From Xanthostigma xanthostigma (Eukaryota > Arthropoda > Insecta > Raphidioptera > Raphidiidae): DNA of 64,000 nt. Below are positions 53,330 to 63,994 of this stretch, one piece after another. Below the pieces are notes generated by a model that was not told the origin of the DNA, made no database searches, and saw only the letters and a program-made list of their open reading frames with translations. The stretch lies in the NCBI GenBank assembly GCA_963575645.1, contig OY754466.1:2396001-2460000 (forward strand), in the 5' to 3' direction. Every line of letters begins with the position of its first letter. The first letter of the stretch is position 1. A program made the position numbers and the translations under genes.

Positions 53330-53575
53330 GTCGCTGATGAAACACATATTTATTTATTTGTTGAGCGCATTTTTTAATTGATACATCTTATATGATTTTT
53401 CCATGCAAATTTTGAACGCCCGTTCCACCCTTTTAGGGGTTGAATTTTCAAAAATCTGTTCTTACCGAATGCCTACGTCATAATAACTATCTGTGTGCCA
53501 AATTTCAGCCCAATCCGTCCAGCGGTTTGAGCTGTGCGTTGATAGATCAGTCAGTCAGTCAGTGACGGTTTTTTT
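53330..53575 (+). mobile_element. RTE-like LINE 3' tail
   Basis: TTCCACCCTTTTAGGGGTTG, CCTACGTCATAATAACTATC, TGTGTGCCAAATTTCAGCCC, ATCCGTCCAGCGGTTTGAGC, then GATAGATCAGTCAGTCAGTC. I recognise this as the typical 3' UTR of an abundant non-LTR retrotransposon in moths and butterflies. No ORF remains. Confidence 0.6.
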
Positions 53576-53581
53576 TTATTT

Positions 53582-54190
53582 TGTTGCGTGCCCTGATGGG
53601 ACGCCTATGGAATTCGGTAGAAACTACTAGAACAACAACAATGGAAACAGGTAACAACACCCGACCTTGGAGACACACATACATGTAAAGGAAAGGAAGT
53701 CGGTGCGTAAAGCAGGTAGCGAAGTTAGACCCGATTTCTTAAGATCGCTTGGAGAGAACAATAGATGTAAAGAAAGGGATCTCGATGTGTGGAGAACATT
53801 CTAGAAGCATGGAACTATATAAGGGAGCAGAGTGAGCAAGTCAAGTCAGTCAGTTATTGGAGCTGTTCGTTGTGTTGACACAGTGCTCTGGCATTACGAC
53901 ATAAATTCAGTTATATTGTGGAATTAAATTATAACTCTAGTGAGTGGTTTTAAATAAATGACTTATAGTTAATAGACAAGTGTGCTGATAAACTTTGTGT
54001 TGTGTTCTTGTGTCTTGTAAATATTTCTTTGTACATAATTTAGAACTATTCGTTTTGTTTCTGTTAACGTTATTATTTCTGTTAAGCTAAAGAAGTAGGT
54101 ACGCTTTTGTTTGTGTGTTTAACCGTTTTGTTAAACATTTATTCTTGTAAATAAATAATTTCCGCCACGAACTACAGCAGTTTTGTTACA
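53582..54190 (+). mobile_element. LTR-like sequence, copy 2 (possible solo LTR)
   Basis: Starts TGTTGCGTGCCC and ends TTTTGTTACA (TG...CA). TATA box ACTATATAAGGG at 53815 is followed about 30 bp on by TCAGTCAGTTATTGG, an initiator-like stretch; AATAAATAATT lies near the 3' end. Homologous to 13161-13660. No matching partner LTR or coding nearby; flanks show no convincing target duplication. Confidence 0.45.
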
Positions 54191-54535
54191 ATATATTTAG
54201 ATTGTCCATGTGCGCGTAGATATAATACTTCAAATTTATTCCTGTATATTTCAAGAACTTATTTCGAGTCGAAAGTGTTCCATCGCGAGTAGATAATACG
54301 GACAGGAGAAGAGAACAACAAATATACCGGAAACAATAACTAACGTTGAAAATGAAGTCGAGAATTCGAGTCGACTGTAGGTTATATATAAAGTTGTAGC
54401 ACTAGCATTACATTATGGATGAGTGTTCCGTATGTATCATGTTTTATTGTGACTATAGTTATTAGCCGAGTGTCACGTATAACAAGCTAAAATAACTGCC
54501 AACTAGCTCAATGGACTGAATATTGGTCTATAGAA
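54190..54535. other. Unassigned sequence
   Basis: No feature recognised. Confidence 0.3.
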
Positions 54536-55426
54536 CAGGGGTCGGCAGCCTTTTGAGACGGAAGAGCCAAAAGTTACAATTTACAAAATTTCTCAGTTTT
54601 TAAAGAGCCACTAAACATTTTCGTTTCAGTATTATAGTATTTGCTTATATAGGTATAATATACAGTATGGTTTTTTAAAAACCGAACACTCTTTTATTTC
54701 TTAGAGGAAGGGTTTTCGAAAAAAAAGTTTCGGACAAAAGTTACAGGGAATCAAGGGGGAAGAACAGTGATGTAGTTTTTTTTTTTCGTTTGGGGGAGGT
54801 GTCTCCAAAATATCAAGGTCACCTACACTTTTTTAAATACGACCCTGTATTTTTTATCTCGGATTATTGTTCTTTGGGTCACGATGGCATCAAATCCAAA
54901 AAACAAAAAAAAAAAAAAAAAAACTGCGGTTCACGATGGTATCAAATCCAAAAATGTTTGGTACAAGAGTTGATCTCTTTGACCCAAAGAACAATAATCC
55001 GAGATAAAAAATACAGGGTCGTATTTAAGAAAGTGTAGGTGACCTTGATATTTTGGAGACACCTCCCCCAAACGAAAAAAAAACTACATCACTGTTCTTC
55101 CCCCTTGATTCCCTGTAACTTTTATCCGAAACTTTTTTTTCGAAAACCCTTCCTCTAAGAAATACAAGGGTGTTCGGTTTTTAAAAAACCATACTGTATA
55201 TGTATATCCAAGGGCGACACGTCGCGACGGGGGCGATGCGGGTGAGACGCGAGTGGAAATGGCTGAGAGATAGACATGGTGCTCAAACATGAATCGATTG
55301 GACGATTTTTAAGGGTTTATACTTTATATAATAAAATATTTATTTTTTGCGCATGGAACTGGAGAGCCGCAACTTTACATCAAAAGAGCCGCATGCGGCT
55401 CGCGAGCCGCAGGCTGCCGACCCCTG
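54536..55426. mobile_element. hAT element with CAGGGGTCGGCAGCC ends
   Basis: Left CAGGGGTCGGCAGCCTTTTG and right AGGCTGCCGACCCCTG, with GCGGCTCGCGAGCCGC just inside the right end, are the well-known ends of an animal hAT MITE group. The flanks CTATAGAA and TTCTAGTA agree at 5 of 8. Most of the interior is a nested foldback (54663-55196). Confidence 0.8.
54663..55196. mobile_element. Mariner-type foldback nested in hAT
   Basis: TA (54661-54662) CAGTATGGTTTTTTAAAAAC ... GTTTTTAAAAAACCATACTG TA (55197-55198). Arms of about 220 bp are nearly identical (GTTACAGGGAATCAAGGGGG, GGAGGTGTCTCCAAAATATC, TTCTTTGGGTCACGATGG on the left). The centre has an A19 run. Confidence 0.85.
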
Positions 55427-55740
55427 TTCTAGTATCGTTTATTGAGAAGCTTCGGGGTTTAAAACAACAGTAACAAGGCAGTACAATGCCGCTCTGTTGC
55501 CCGATAGCGGCGCTAGTAGTCATTGATAATAATATAATAATAATATAATATATTTTTTTGGTAACAATTGGTTAGTTCTGATTAACTATTGTCGTATAAA
55601 CACAGAACTTTCGATAAAGATAATATATTGTCGAAATAACCGGGGAATTACTTCGAAAAAAGTGACGGAGATATATTTTTTTGCGCTTTGTACCTTCAGT
55701 CACCGCACATTGAGTAAATACAACAATATTATCACACCTT
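55427..55740. other. Unassigned sequence
   Basis: (AATAATAT)n-like simple repeat near 55528; otherwise nothing recognised. Confidence 0.3.
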
Positions 55741-56568
55741 TGTAACAGTTATTATTATTTTATTCAACATATTTGTTAACGTAAGTTTGTAACATGAATA
55801 TTACCTATTTAATTCAATACATTTATTAATTTAAGTTTTTTGACATGAACACTACTTCCTAGTTCATATGCTCAGCTGCCATCTTGCCTCTGTTAACGTA
55901 AGTTTGTAACATGAATATTATTTCATTCAATATATATATTAACGTAAGTTTGTAACATGAATTTATTTAATTCAACATATTTATTAACGTAAGTTTGTAA
56001 CATGAATAGCATTTAATTCAATACATTTATTAATTTAAGTTTTTTGACATGAACACTACTTCCTAGTTCATATGCTCAGCTGCCATCTTGCCTCTGTTAA
56101 CGTAAGTTTGTAACATGAATATTATTTCATTCAATATATATATTAACGTAAGTTTGTAACATGAATTTATTTAATTCAACATATTTATTAACGTAAGTTT
56201 GTAACATGAATAGCATTTAATTCAATACATTTATTAATTTAAGTTTTTTGACATGAACACTACTTCCTAGTTCATATGCTCAGCTGCCATCTTGCCTCTT
56301 TTAACGTAAGTTTGTAACATGAATATTATTTAATTCAATATATATATTAACGTAAGTTTGTAACATGAATTTATTTAATTTAACATATTTATTAACGTAA
56401 GTTTGTAACATGAATAGCATTTAATTCAATACATTTATTAATTTAAGTTTTTTAACATGAACACTACTTCCTAGTTCATACGCTCCGCTGCCATCTTGCC
56501 TCTGTTTCTCCACATGACCACCAGAGCACACCAGTGGCGGCGTGGCTTTTTTAAGACGTGGTGTTATA
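55741..56568 (+). mobile_element. Family A element with 204-bp higher-order repeat
   Basis: Starts TGTAACA and ends TGTTATA. Three copies of a 204-bp unit (CTCAGCTGCCATCTTGCC at 55871, 56075, 56279) each contain three 46-bp-type units plus the first half of the tail module, cut at CTTGCCTCTGTT. A full tail closes the element (56455-56568). Confidence 0.85.
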
Positions 56569-56845
56569 CATTTAGAATTACAATGGCGTGAGTGCAAAGA
56601 ATGCAATATTGAGTTGAGTATGACAAACACTTTATAAAGTGACAAACTATCGATAGCAACATGATAATAACAGCTAATGTTGAAAGATGGCAGTACTGTC
56701 GATGTGAAATTGAGCAGGTCTTGAACACAACAACGCCTGATTGGCCAGTTGCTCGCGTGGAGTGGGCCGAGTTAGTTGCTCCACAGTGCTACAACGACGC
56801 AACGGTAATTATGCCAAGGTACGATATGTATGTTCTCAATATATA

Positions 56846-57602
56846 CAGGGTGTCCCATTAAGAATGGGACATAGAACAACCGCAGATTCTCCAATTCAAA
56901 ATAAAACGATTAAGCGAAATATGCTTAGATAAAATGTTACTCGCTCTACCAGTGGCGTACGGCAGGAGTAAGTAATGCTTGTACCCCTTCTAAATGTTAC
57001 GCCGCTGTCTAAATTTTAATTTTGACTATAATTTTAATGTTTTTGATATTTTCTAAGTCAATAATGTACACTTGTTAGTTTGCTGTAAAGTCATTGGTTT
57101 TCGAGATATTCGCAGTTAAAGACATGTACTTTTTATTTATATTATTATTAATAATATTCATTTTTACAATTTTGTCTTAAAAAAACTGCGAATATCTCGA
57201 AAACCAATGACTTTACAACAAACTAACAAGTGTACATTATTGTCTTAGAAAATATCAACAAAATTAAAATTATAGTCAAAATTAAAATTTAGACAGCGGC
57301 GTAACATTTAGAAGGGGTACAAGCATTACTTACTCCTGCCGTACGCCACTGGTAGAGCGTACTGAACTAATTTTTGTATTGTTAGGTGCATTTTATGATA
57401 TTTAAAAAGTGTGCCGATTTGAGTAAAATTATACGGTGTATTAAAAAAATTATGGACATTAATAATTTTTCAGTTTTCAACTTCGACAGCCCGTATTTCG
57501 GAAACGAGTAACATTTTATCTAAGCATATTTCGCTTAATCGTTTTATTTTGAATTGAAGAATCTGCGGTTGTTCTATGTCCCATTCTTAATGGGACACTC
57601 TG
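56846..57602. mobile_element. Mariner-type foldback, CAGGGTGTCCC ends
   Basis: TA flanks. CAGGGTGTCCCATTAAGAAT and about 280 bp of the left arm are mirrored on the right, ending AATGGGACACTCTG. The right arm contains about 145 bp (57362-57505) without a left counterpart, including TATACGGTGTATTAAAAAAA. TACAGGGTGTCCCA ends are common for mariner-type MITEs in insects. Confidence 0.8.
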
Positions 57603-57604
57603 TA

Positions 57605-58080
57605 TACGCGGATTTGGTTTTACATTTCAAGTGATTCAGTTGGTTTAAGATGTGGCAGGATAGCGCTGTATATATTCAACTTTAGGAACAAATTCTAGTC
57701 AAGACAAGAGGAAGTATACTGAACATTAACAGCCAGTGTACGAGTAACATAGCTAATTAGGAATTTGTAATTATCTGTAAAGATATTTGGCAATGACACA
57801 ACACGAAGTACGTTGAAATTGCATGCATGTTACGTACATTGTATATGAGGATGATCCAGAAATAATACGGATATAATCGCGCTAAGGACAATCGATGTGG
57901 ATTGGTCTTTTATTGCATTTCGCCAAGAAAAGAACATTTCCTGTACCTGCCATTTTACTGAGGTTTTTCTCAATAATCAATTACCACATGTATGACGGAG
58001 CATCCCTTGACTGATTTTGTGTTCGTAACTGTCAGGACAAGGTTTGTACGAAAGAAAATCCACCGGAAAAGCCGGAATTT
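57605..58080. other. Unassigned; possible SINE fragment
   Basis: CTGTACCTGCCATTTTACTG, AGGTTTTTCTCAATAATC (57950-57985) resembles the SINE body. Nothing else recognised. Confidence 0.35.
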
Positions 58081-58084
58081 TCGA

Positions 58085-58261
58085 TGGTATTTTTATATGA
58101 AAATCTCTATTAAAAAAAATTTAACGTTAGTTTGATAGTTGCTGTGTAGATGGGAAGGTCAATATAATATTTCCAGAGAGAAAGAGTGAAATAGGAAGGG
58201 GAGACTATGTATTAACAAATCTTACAGTTTTGCACCCGGATGAACTGGGACGGGCCACTAG
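58085..58261 (+). mobile_element. Helitron-like 3' end fragment
   Basis: GCACCCGGATGAACTGGGAC, GGGCCACTAG then T: a family C-type terminus with a changed stem. It is followed directly by a SINE fragment. Confidence 0.4.
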
Positions 58262-58415
58262 TTCCAGATAAATACCGAGATAGCTTCTTATGCAAGGGCC
58301 CAGTCCATTACCTACCAAATTATGCTCACAAAGTTGCTTACCTTACATTAATCTCCTATAATTTTCCCACCCGTTGCTAATAATTAAGTGGATATACACA
58401 TATGGAAAAAGGTTA
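58262..58415 (+). mobile_element. tRNA-derived SINE fragment
   Basis: TTCCAGATAAATACCGAGAT, AGTCCATTACCTACC, CAAAGTTGCTTACCTTACAT, AATTAAGTGG: body and part of the tail of the SINE, cut by Helitron ends on both sides. Confidence 0.55.
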
Positions 58416-58419
58416 GTTA

Positions 58420-58770
58420 TCTATACTAATATATAAAGCTGAATAGTTTGTTTGTTTGGTTGAACGCGCTAATCTCAGGAACTACTGGTTCGAATTGAAA
58501 ACAAAATTTTTCTTGGATAGCCCATTTATCGAGGAAGGCTATAGGCTATATAATATCACGCTACGACTAATAGGAGCGGAGCATCAATGAAAAATGTTGC
58601 AAAATGTAACTCATTTGTCCGTCCGACAAAAACCTTTGAATGGTAACTCCGATCATCATGAAATTTGGACACAACATTCATCTCAGTAAACTAAGATGAA
58701 TGTGCGTACTCATGTACCCCCCTCCCATTCGTTTTTTTGCACCCCGGGTGAAACCGGGCGGGACCGCTAG
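58420..58770 (+). mobile_element. Complete Helitron-like element (family C), compact form
   Basis: A before TCTATACTAATATATAAAGC; CCGGGTGAAACCGGGCGGGA, CCGCTAG then T. At 351 bp it lacks the tRNA-like segment and the AT-rich middle present in the 3578 and 21163 copies: GCAAAATGTAACTC passes straight to ATTTGTCCGTCCGAC. Confidence 0.8.
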
Positions 58771-59464
58771 TTAATATATTAAAAAAAAACATGTGAGTAT
58801 CACCCACATAAGCTCAAGGGGAAGTGAAACTTCTTTAGTGTTATGAATTCGTTTCATTGATACCAAGGTTGCTGATATACTTCCACATTGCGGTAACAAT
58901 GTTTCTCTTGTATTTCCCGCCGTCAAATCATTTCAGAAAATTTCAAACAGATACAGACTGAAATAAATTCAGTTTTCAGTGGAGGTTCTTAAAAAGGGCA
59001 TCGCGTACTAAGAGGGAATTTTCAGTTAGACGTCCTGTAGGTATATTGTATTCAATGTGCAACCATAGAATCACTGTTGCCGGAACTTTTAATGCTTATA
59101 TCCAATCTGCATGGCTCCAGGTAAACAATTCTAACTAAACGTACAAGTTGCACAGAGAAGTACACCTAACATAAAATAATTATGTGGTTTGCCGCTTCAC
59201 TTCATTGGAATATCTACTAACTACTTACTTAGTGTTTACGCAAAGCAATCGTGCTAACTTCTGAAGACACATTTTGAGAAGACAAATCGGGAAACAAACT
59301 CTTTATAAACTTTTTTTGATAATTTAAGAAAGAAAAATAATCAAATTTCACCTAATTAATTTATTCCAAACACATATTATAAGTCTGTTAACTTTGGCTG
59401 ACGTTTTTTGCTATGTCTATATTATATATGTCTTGGAATGTGGTGGAATCATCTTCATTAAACA
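58771..59464. other. Unassigned; GAAGTGAAACTTC palindrome at 58821
   Basis: GGAAGTGAAACTTCTTTAG at 58820 is the recurrent end motif; no partner end is seen. No gene. Confidence 0.35.
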
Positions 59465-60375
59465 ATATAGCCCAAGATCCCAGAATCGCCAGACACAACC
59501 TATTTTTAAATAAATGAAACCTTGTTTTGAGTAGTGTTTTATGTACTTAGAACGCTTGGCGTACCTCCATCATTGAGTCTGTGACAAATGTACAGGTACC
59601 AGGTGAGAAAGGTGGAGTAAAAATAAGAGTCACTTAATTTCAATTTAAATGGCTGATATTTATATATGTTTTGTAAAATATCACTATAAATTAGTATCCG
59701 GTGTCGCCAGTCACTTTCCGCTGACCACAACTTCTGACAGACGCTTTAAAGCTCAGAGAAATATTAATGAACTTCACTTATTTTTAAATGCTTTATTTTT
59801 ATATATGTTATTCAGACAACTATTACAAAATTATATTTCAACAGCCAGACAAATTGTAATGACCAAACATCCCCTCAGACGTAAAAAATAGTCAGCTGTT
59901 AGTATTTTGCTCTAAAACGCATACATAAAGCTCTTGCGGTCATACTAACAGCTGACTATTTTTTACGTCTGGGGGGATGTTTGGTCATTACAATTTGTCT
60001 GGCTGTTGAAATATAATTTTGTAATAGGTGTCTGAATAACATATTATATAAAAATCAAGCATTTAAAAATTAGTGAAGTTCATTAATTTTTCTCTGAGCT
60101 TTAAAGCGTCTGTCAGAACTTGTGGTCAGCGGAAAGTGACTGGCGATACTGGATACTAATTTATAGTGATATTTTACAAAAAATATATAAATATCAGCCA
60201 TTTAAATTTAAATTAAGTGACTCTTATTTTTACTCACCTTTCTCACCTGGTACCTGTACATTTGTCACAGACTCAATGATGGAGGTACGCCAAGCGTTCT
60301 AAGTACATAAAATACTACTCAAAACGTAAGGTTTCATTTATTTAAAAATAGGTTGTGTCTGGCGGCTCTGGGATC
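59465..60375. mobile_element. Giant foldback (family P), complete palindrome
   Basis: GATCCCAGAATCGCCAGACA, CAACCTATTTTTAAATAAAT on the left is mirrored by ATTTATTTAAAAATAGGTTG, TGTCTGGCGGCTCTGGGATC on the right. Arms are about 430 bp, nearly identical, with a centre of about 40 bp around 59905-59945. No transposase. A truncated relative is at 49205-49870. Confidence 0.9.
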
Positions 60376-61004
60376 TTACTCTAATAGGAATTTTTCGATA
60401 AGGGACATCAAGTGCTTGTTGAATAGTTGGTGATGATTTAGAATCGTCCTCTTTACGTCTGTAAACATTTGCTGACGCCTAAATATAAACATGTTTCTTC
60501 GTAATAGAGAATGGCTGTTGCGCTATAAAGAGGGTTAATTAATGTATGGGTTTTAAGGCAAACCAATCAAATCGTAAAAATTTCTACGTTATAGGGAGCT
60601 TTTCGTTTATAACGAAGGACGTTAAATAGGTTACACTGTATTATTAAGAAAACTTCAAACAATTTTAAATTTAACAAAATGTTAAATCGGGGAGTGAGGT
60701 AACAGTATAACATCACGAAAGTTGAATAAGATAATATACAGAATGTTCTAGAATGTTCTAACATTTCCTTATCAGTAAGTTTGACACTTTGAACGTCATA
60801 ATGATATGTAATACTCATAAAGCTTTAAAGTTTACACAAACGTATAAGCAACTTTAAGCAGTAAAACTGTCTTGACAATCATAGTAACAGCAAAAGCGAG
60901 TTTGACGGGTGTAGTTTTCAGAAGACAATGCATTTTGGGGAAACTTCACTTGATCTAGATGCCTCGGAAGACCAACACGACTGCATCTTATAGCAACAGC
61001 AATC
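60376..61004. other. Unassigned; pogo-like right-end fragment
   Basis: TACGTTATAGGGAGCTTTTC, GTTTATAACGAAGGACGTTA, TAGGTTACACTGTA (60583-60640) looks like the right end of a TA-inserting element; the left end was not found. Confidence 0.35.
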
Positions 61005-61006
61005 TA

Positions 61007-61215
61007 TCTATACTAATATATAAAGCAGAAGAGTTTGTTTGTCTGTTTGTTTGTTTGAACGCGCTAATCTCAAGAACTACTGGTTCGAATTGAAAAACAT
61101 TTTTTTTGTTGGATAGCCCATTTATCGAGGAAGGCTATAGGCTATATAATATCACGCTACGACCAATTGGAGCGGAACATCAATGAAAAATGTTGCAAGA
61201 TGTATCTCAACATAA
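61007..61215 (+). mobile_element. Family C Helitron, 5' portion
   Basis: TCTATACTAATATATAAAGC, GAACGCGCTAATCTCAAG, TTGGATAGCCCATTTATCGA, GGAGCGGAACATCAATG; homology is lost after ATGTATCTCAACATAAG. Confidence 0.65.
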
Positions 61216-62230
61216 GTAATTTTATAAAAAAAACTTATAAAGATGTTCCCGTATTTGGTTTCACTCCAATAAAATACCTATCGTGCAGGGAAATTTTGAA
61301 CAATTTAAAAAAAAGCTTTCCCGATGTTTCGCTTGTGGCCAACGTTTCGAAAGATTTATCGATAATGATGATGATGAAAATACAGTTTTCTAAACGTTGG
61401 CTACAAGCCTCTTTTTAAACATTTTTCTCTTACACGATGTAATTATAGCTCGTGTGCCTATTAAAACTCGCGAGCGCTCGTTTTTAACACATCGTCACGT
61501 TCGTGAACTGTTAGTTATCACGCACTAGATACATATTACAATAACCTACTAATATAGTAAGGAACGGGGTATGATTATTTGTTGGCAATGTTTTGGTTTG
61601 TTGAAATTGTTTCCGTTGTTTTATAAAGTTTAATTTTATGCAGATTAATAGTAGTATGCAGCCAGTTAATTGTACAAGTAGAACATCGCCCCCCGTACAA
61701 CATACAGAATTAGAAATACATATACAGTGGAAGCTCGGTTATCCGCGCGCGGCTTAACCGTTTGTCCTATTCTTCACTAAGTATTGAAATTGATTAATTG
61801 GTAAAAAATAATTTGTCCGCATTTTCTCGTTTTTAAAAGTAAGCAGTGACAAGGGGAGGGCATTTGGGGGGAGTTCTTTAAAAAACAATTACGGGGTCGT
61901 GTATACAAAGTGAGATAGTAATACAGTAATTCTACACCAGTTGCTATGACGTGTATATGTGATTTCTGATTGGTTAGATTAAAAAAATGACAGTGAAAGA
62001 CGAAAAGTTTTTACGTATTTTTGAGGAAATTTCTGAATAATCTGCAAAGTTTTGTTTTTGGAACGCCAAAATTTAGCGTTTTCTATGAAAAAAGTTAAAA
62101 TTTGGGCACATCGAGTTATCGAACTGGACCCGATGTTTCACATAAAAAAAATAAGGGGAATTATAAAACGGTCGAATAAAAAAAAAATTTGGTGACTGAT
62201 GATGAGATACTGTTTTAATAACTTGAGATA
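61216..62230. other. Unassigned; pogo-like left end at 61724
   Basis: TACAGTGGAAGCTCGGTTAT, CCGCG (61723) looks like a TA-CAGTGGA mariner/pogo left terminus; no right end was found. TTTCGCTTGTGGCCAACGTT, TCGAAAG (61327) resembles the hammerhead-like region at 28650. No gene. Confidence 0.35.
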
Positions 62231-62231
62231 T

Positions 62232-63045
62232 TAAAATAATAGTTGGGTGACTCAATTACTAAGTGAGCGACTAGAATGCCTTCGATAATTTTGAAGCAGA
62301 TATCTTCTTTTGTTTTTATTTTTTATTTATTTTTTTTCACTTTGAGACTACAACTTAAAACTCACATTTTCATGAAGATTGAAAACCACCGCTTTTTTTG
62401 ATAAAGGGGTATGCGAATTGTCTCGCAGTGAAACGGGAAGGGGCAAATGTGGAGTTTTTAAAGAAACAATCCCGGGGTGAACGATAACGGGGGTATGCGA
62501 ATTAAATAGTTAATTGTTTGAATAGAACTGCGTTTTCTAAAAAATGTATATTTAATTGACAGTCAATTAAATATATATTTTTTAGTAAACGCAGTTCTAT
62601 TCAAACAATTAACTATTAACAAAATGCCGCTCAGAATAAATAAATCATTTGCCAAATTTTGAAAAAAATGCAGGACGTAACGTTGACACTCAAACAAATA
62701 TTAGGTCGCTCAAATATTATGAAGTTTCTCATTTTGTATTTTAAGTAACTCAAATGGATGTTTGTAAGTTGCTGTTCTGTTGATTTCTCGTCACGCGCAG
62801 TCAGTCGCTCACTTAGTAATTTAGTCACCCAACTATTATTTTCTCGTTTCGCGCAGTCAGTCGCTCACTTAGTAATTCAGTCGCTCACTTAGTAATTTAG
62901 TCGCTCACTTATTAATTTAGTCACCCAACTATTATTTTCTCGTCACGCGCAGTCAGTCGCTCACTTAGTAATTTAGTCGCTCACATAGTAATTTAGTCAC
63001 TCAACTATTATTTTCTCGTCACGTGCAGTGAGTCGCTAACTTAGC
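62232..63045. mobile_element. TIR element with amplified right end
   Basis: Left AAAATAATAGTTGGGTGACT, then ATTACTAAGTGAGCGACT. The right side (62802-63045) repeats the inverted version many times: AGTCGCTCACTTAGTAATTT, AGTCACCCAACTATTATTTT, CTCGTCACGCGCAG. A 110-bp perfect-looking hairpin lies at 62505-62613. The interior is AT-rich and non-coding. Confidence 0.65.
62505..62613. repeat. Hairpin, about 50-bp arms
   Basis: TAGTTAATTGTTTGAATAGA, ACTGCGTTTTCTAAAAAATG is mirrored by AGTAAACGCAGTTCTATTCA, AACAATTAACTA, loop near GACAGTCA. Confidence 0.85.
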
Positions 63046-63276
63046 CCCTTACCGCATGACTTTTTTTATTTTATAAAAAAAAATATATAAGATAGTTTAT
63101 ACTTTAAAATATATTAAAAAAATATTGAAAAAAACATTGGGCCTTTATTTAACTAAAAAAAATGAAAATTTTGACATGTGCCAAATTTGGCACAAATTGT
63201 AAAACAAGAAAGAAAAAACAAAAATATAACTAAACTTTTTATTCAGTAATTATACAAAATTATTCAAAAACAGGTT

Positions 63277-63816
63277 TTATTCGGTATGAAATCTATAAAA
63301 GCAATTACGGTCTTTATTTAGGCATAGAAATACTTTACATTTGCCACAAGAAATTTGGGATTTTCCCTTACATTCTGGATATTTGCACCTTTGTCTGTCC
63401 TCATTCACTATCGGTAAGTGATTTAGGTTATCAGTCCTTATCTCCTGGGCTGGTATTTGAGAAAATGGATATTTTCTCTTTTTCAAATCCAGTGCAGGTT
63501 GTAAGGAGGTACTTGGCCTTCCCCTTTTTCTCTGTATACTATTATTAGATCTCGTCAATACTTCCGCAAGGGCGAGCTTGAACTCTGAAAGTGGCAGGTA
63601 TGAATCCTTATTTTTCAAATTTCGTCTCCATAGTAACCAGCTGTTTACACATGTCATGTCGAGGAAATGGAAAAATACCCTCATGTACCATTTTTTTGAT
63701 CTGATTTGAATTCGGTAATATCCTAACATGGAATCTAAAAGATCAACGCCCCCCATATAAGCGTTATACACAGCAATACTTTGCGGACGGGAGATCTCTA
63801 TATAGCTCTTAGACAA
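63277..63816 (-). pseudogene. piggyBac-like transposase, C-terminal part
   Basis: Open for about 180 residues. It begins in the transposase core (SRPQSIAVYNAYMGGVDLLD, SMLGYYRI, KKWYMRVFFHFLDMTCVNSW), the conserved end of the DDE domain of piggyBac-type transposases. Middle: LKNKDSYLPLSEFKLALAEV and RKRGRPS, a basic stretch. C-terminus: CKYPECKGKSQISCGKCKVF, LCLNKDRNCFYRFHTE, a cysteine-rich zinc-binding domain (C..C, C..C, C..H pattern). The DDE catalytic residues that lie further upstream in the family are deleted, so this is an inactive remnant. Stop at 63277. Confidence 0.85.
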
Positions 63817-63994
63817 ACATCAATTCATTTTTCCGATGGTCATCATTGGATGACAAATTTTCATCGTTGCTGTCATCAGTTTTTGGAATTCGCACATTTT
63901 TTCTACCATAAAACTTTCTGCTATCCATCTGAAAAAGTATATTGCAATAATAATTATTATGTCTATACCTGATAGTGTTCCAAATATGGCACAA
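63809..63994 (-). pseudogene. piggyBac-like transposase, N-terminal exon and upstream
   Basis: From ATG at 63926 it reads MDSRKFYGRKNVRIPKTDDS, NDENLSSNDDHRKNEL: an acidic, low-complexity start as usual for piggyBac transposases. It meets the C-terminal frame at about 63816 with a frame change, so most of the protein, including the catalytic core, is deleted. Just upstream CTATCAG-GTATAG and TTTTTCAG-ATGGAT could be a donor and acceptor around a 43-base intron, short for an insect; this is inference. Confidence 0.55.

Noticed and set aside
49283..60302. Near-identical 60-residue frames at 49283, 59539 and 60120
   Set aside because: They are copies of the arms of one palindromic element and include its non-coding arm sequence; not evidence of a gene.
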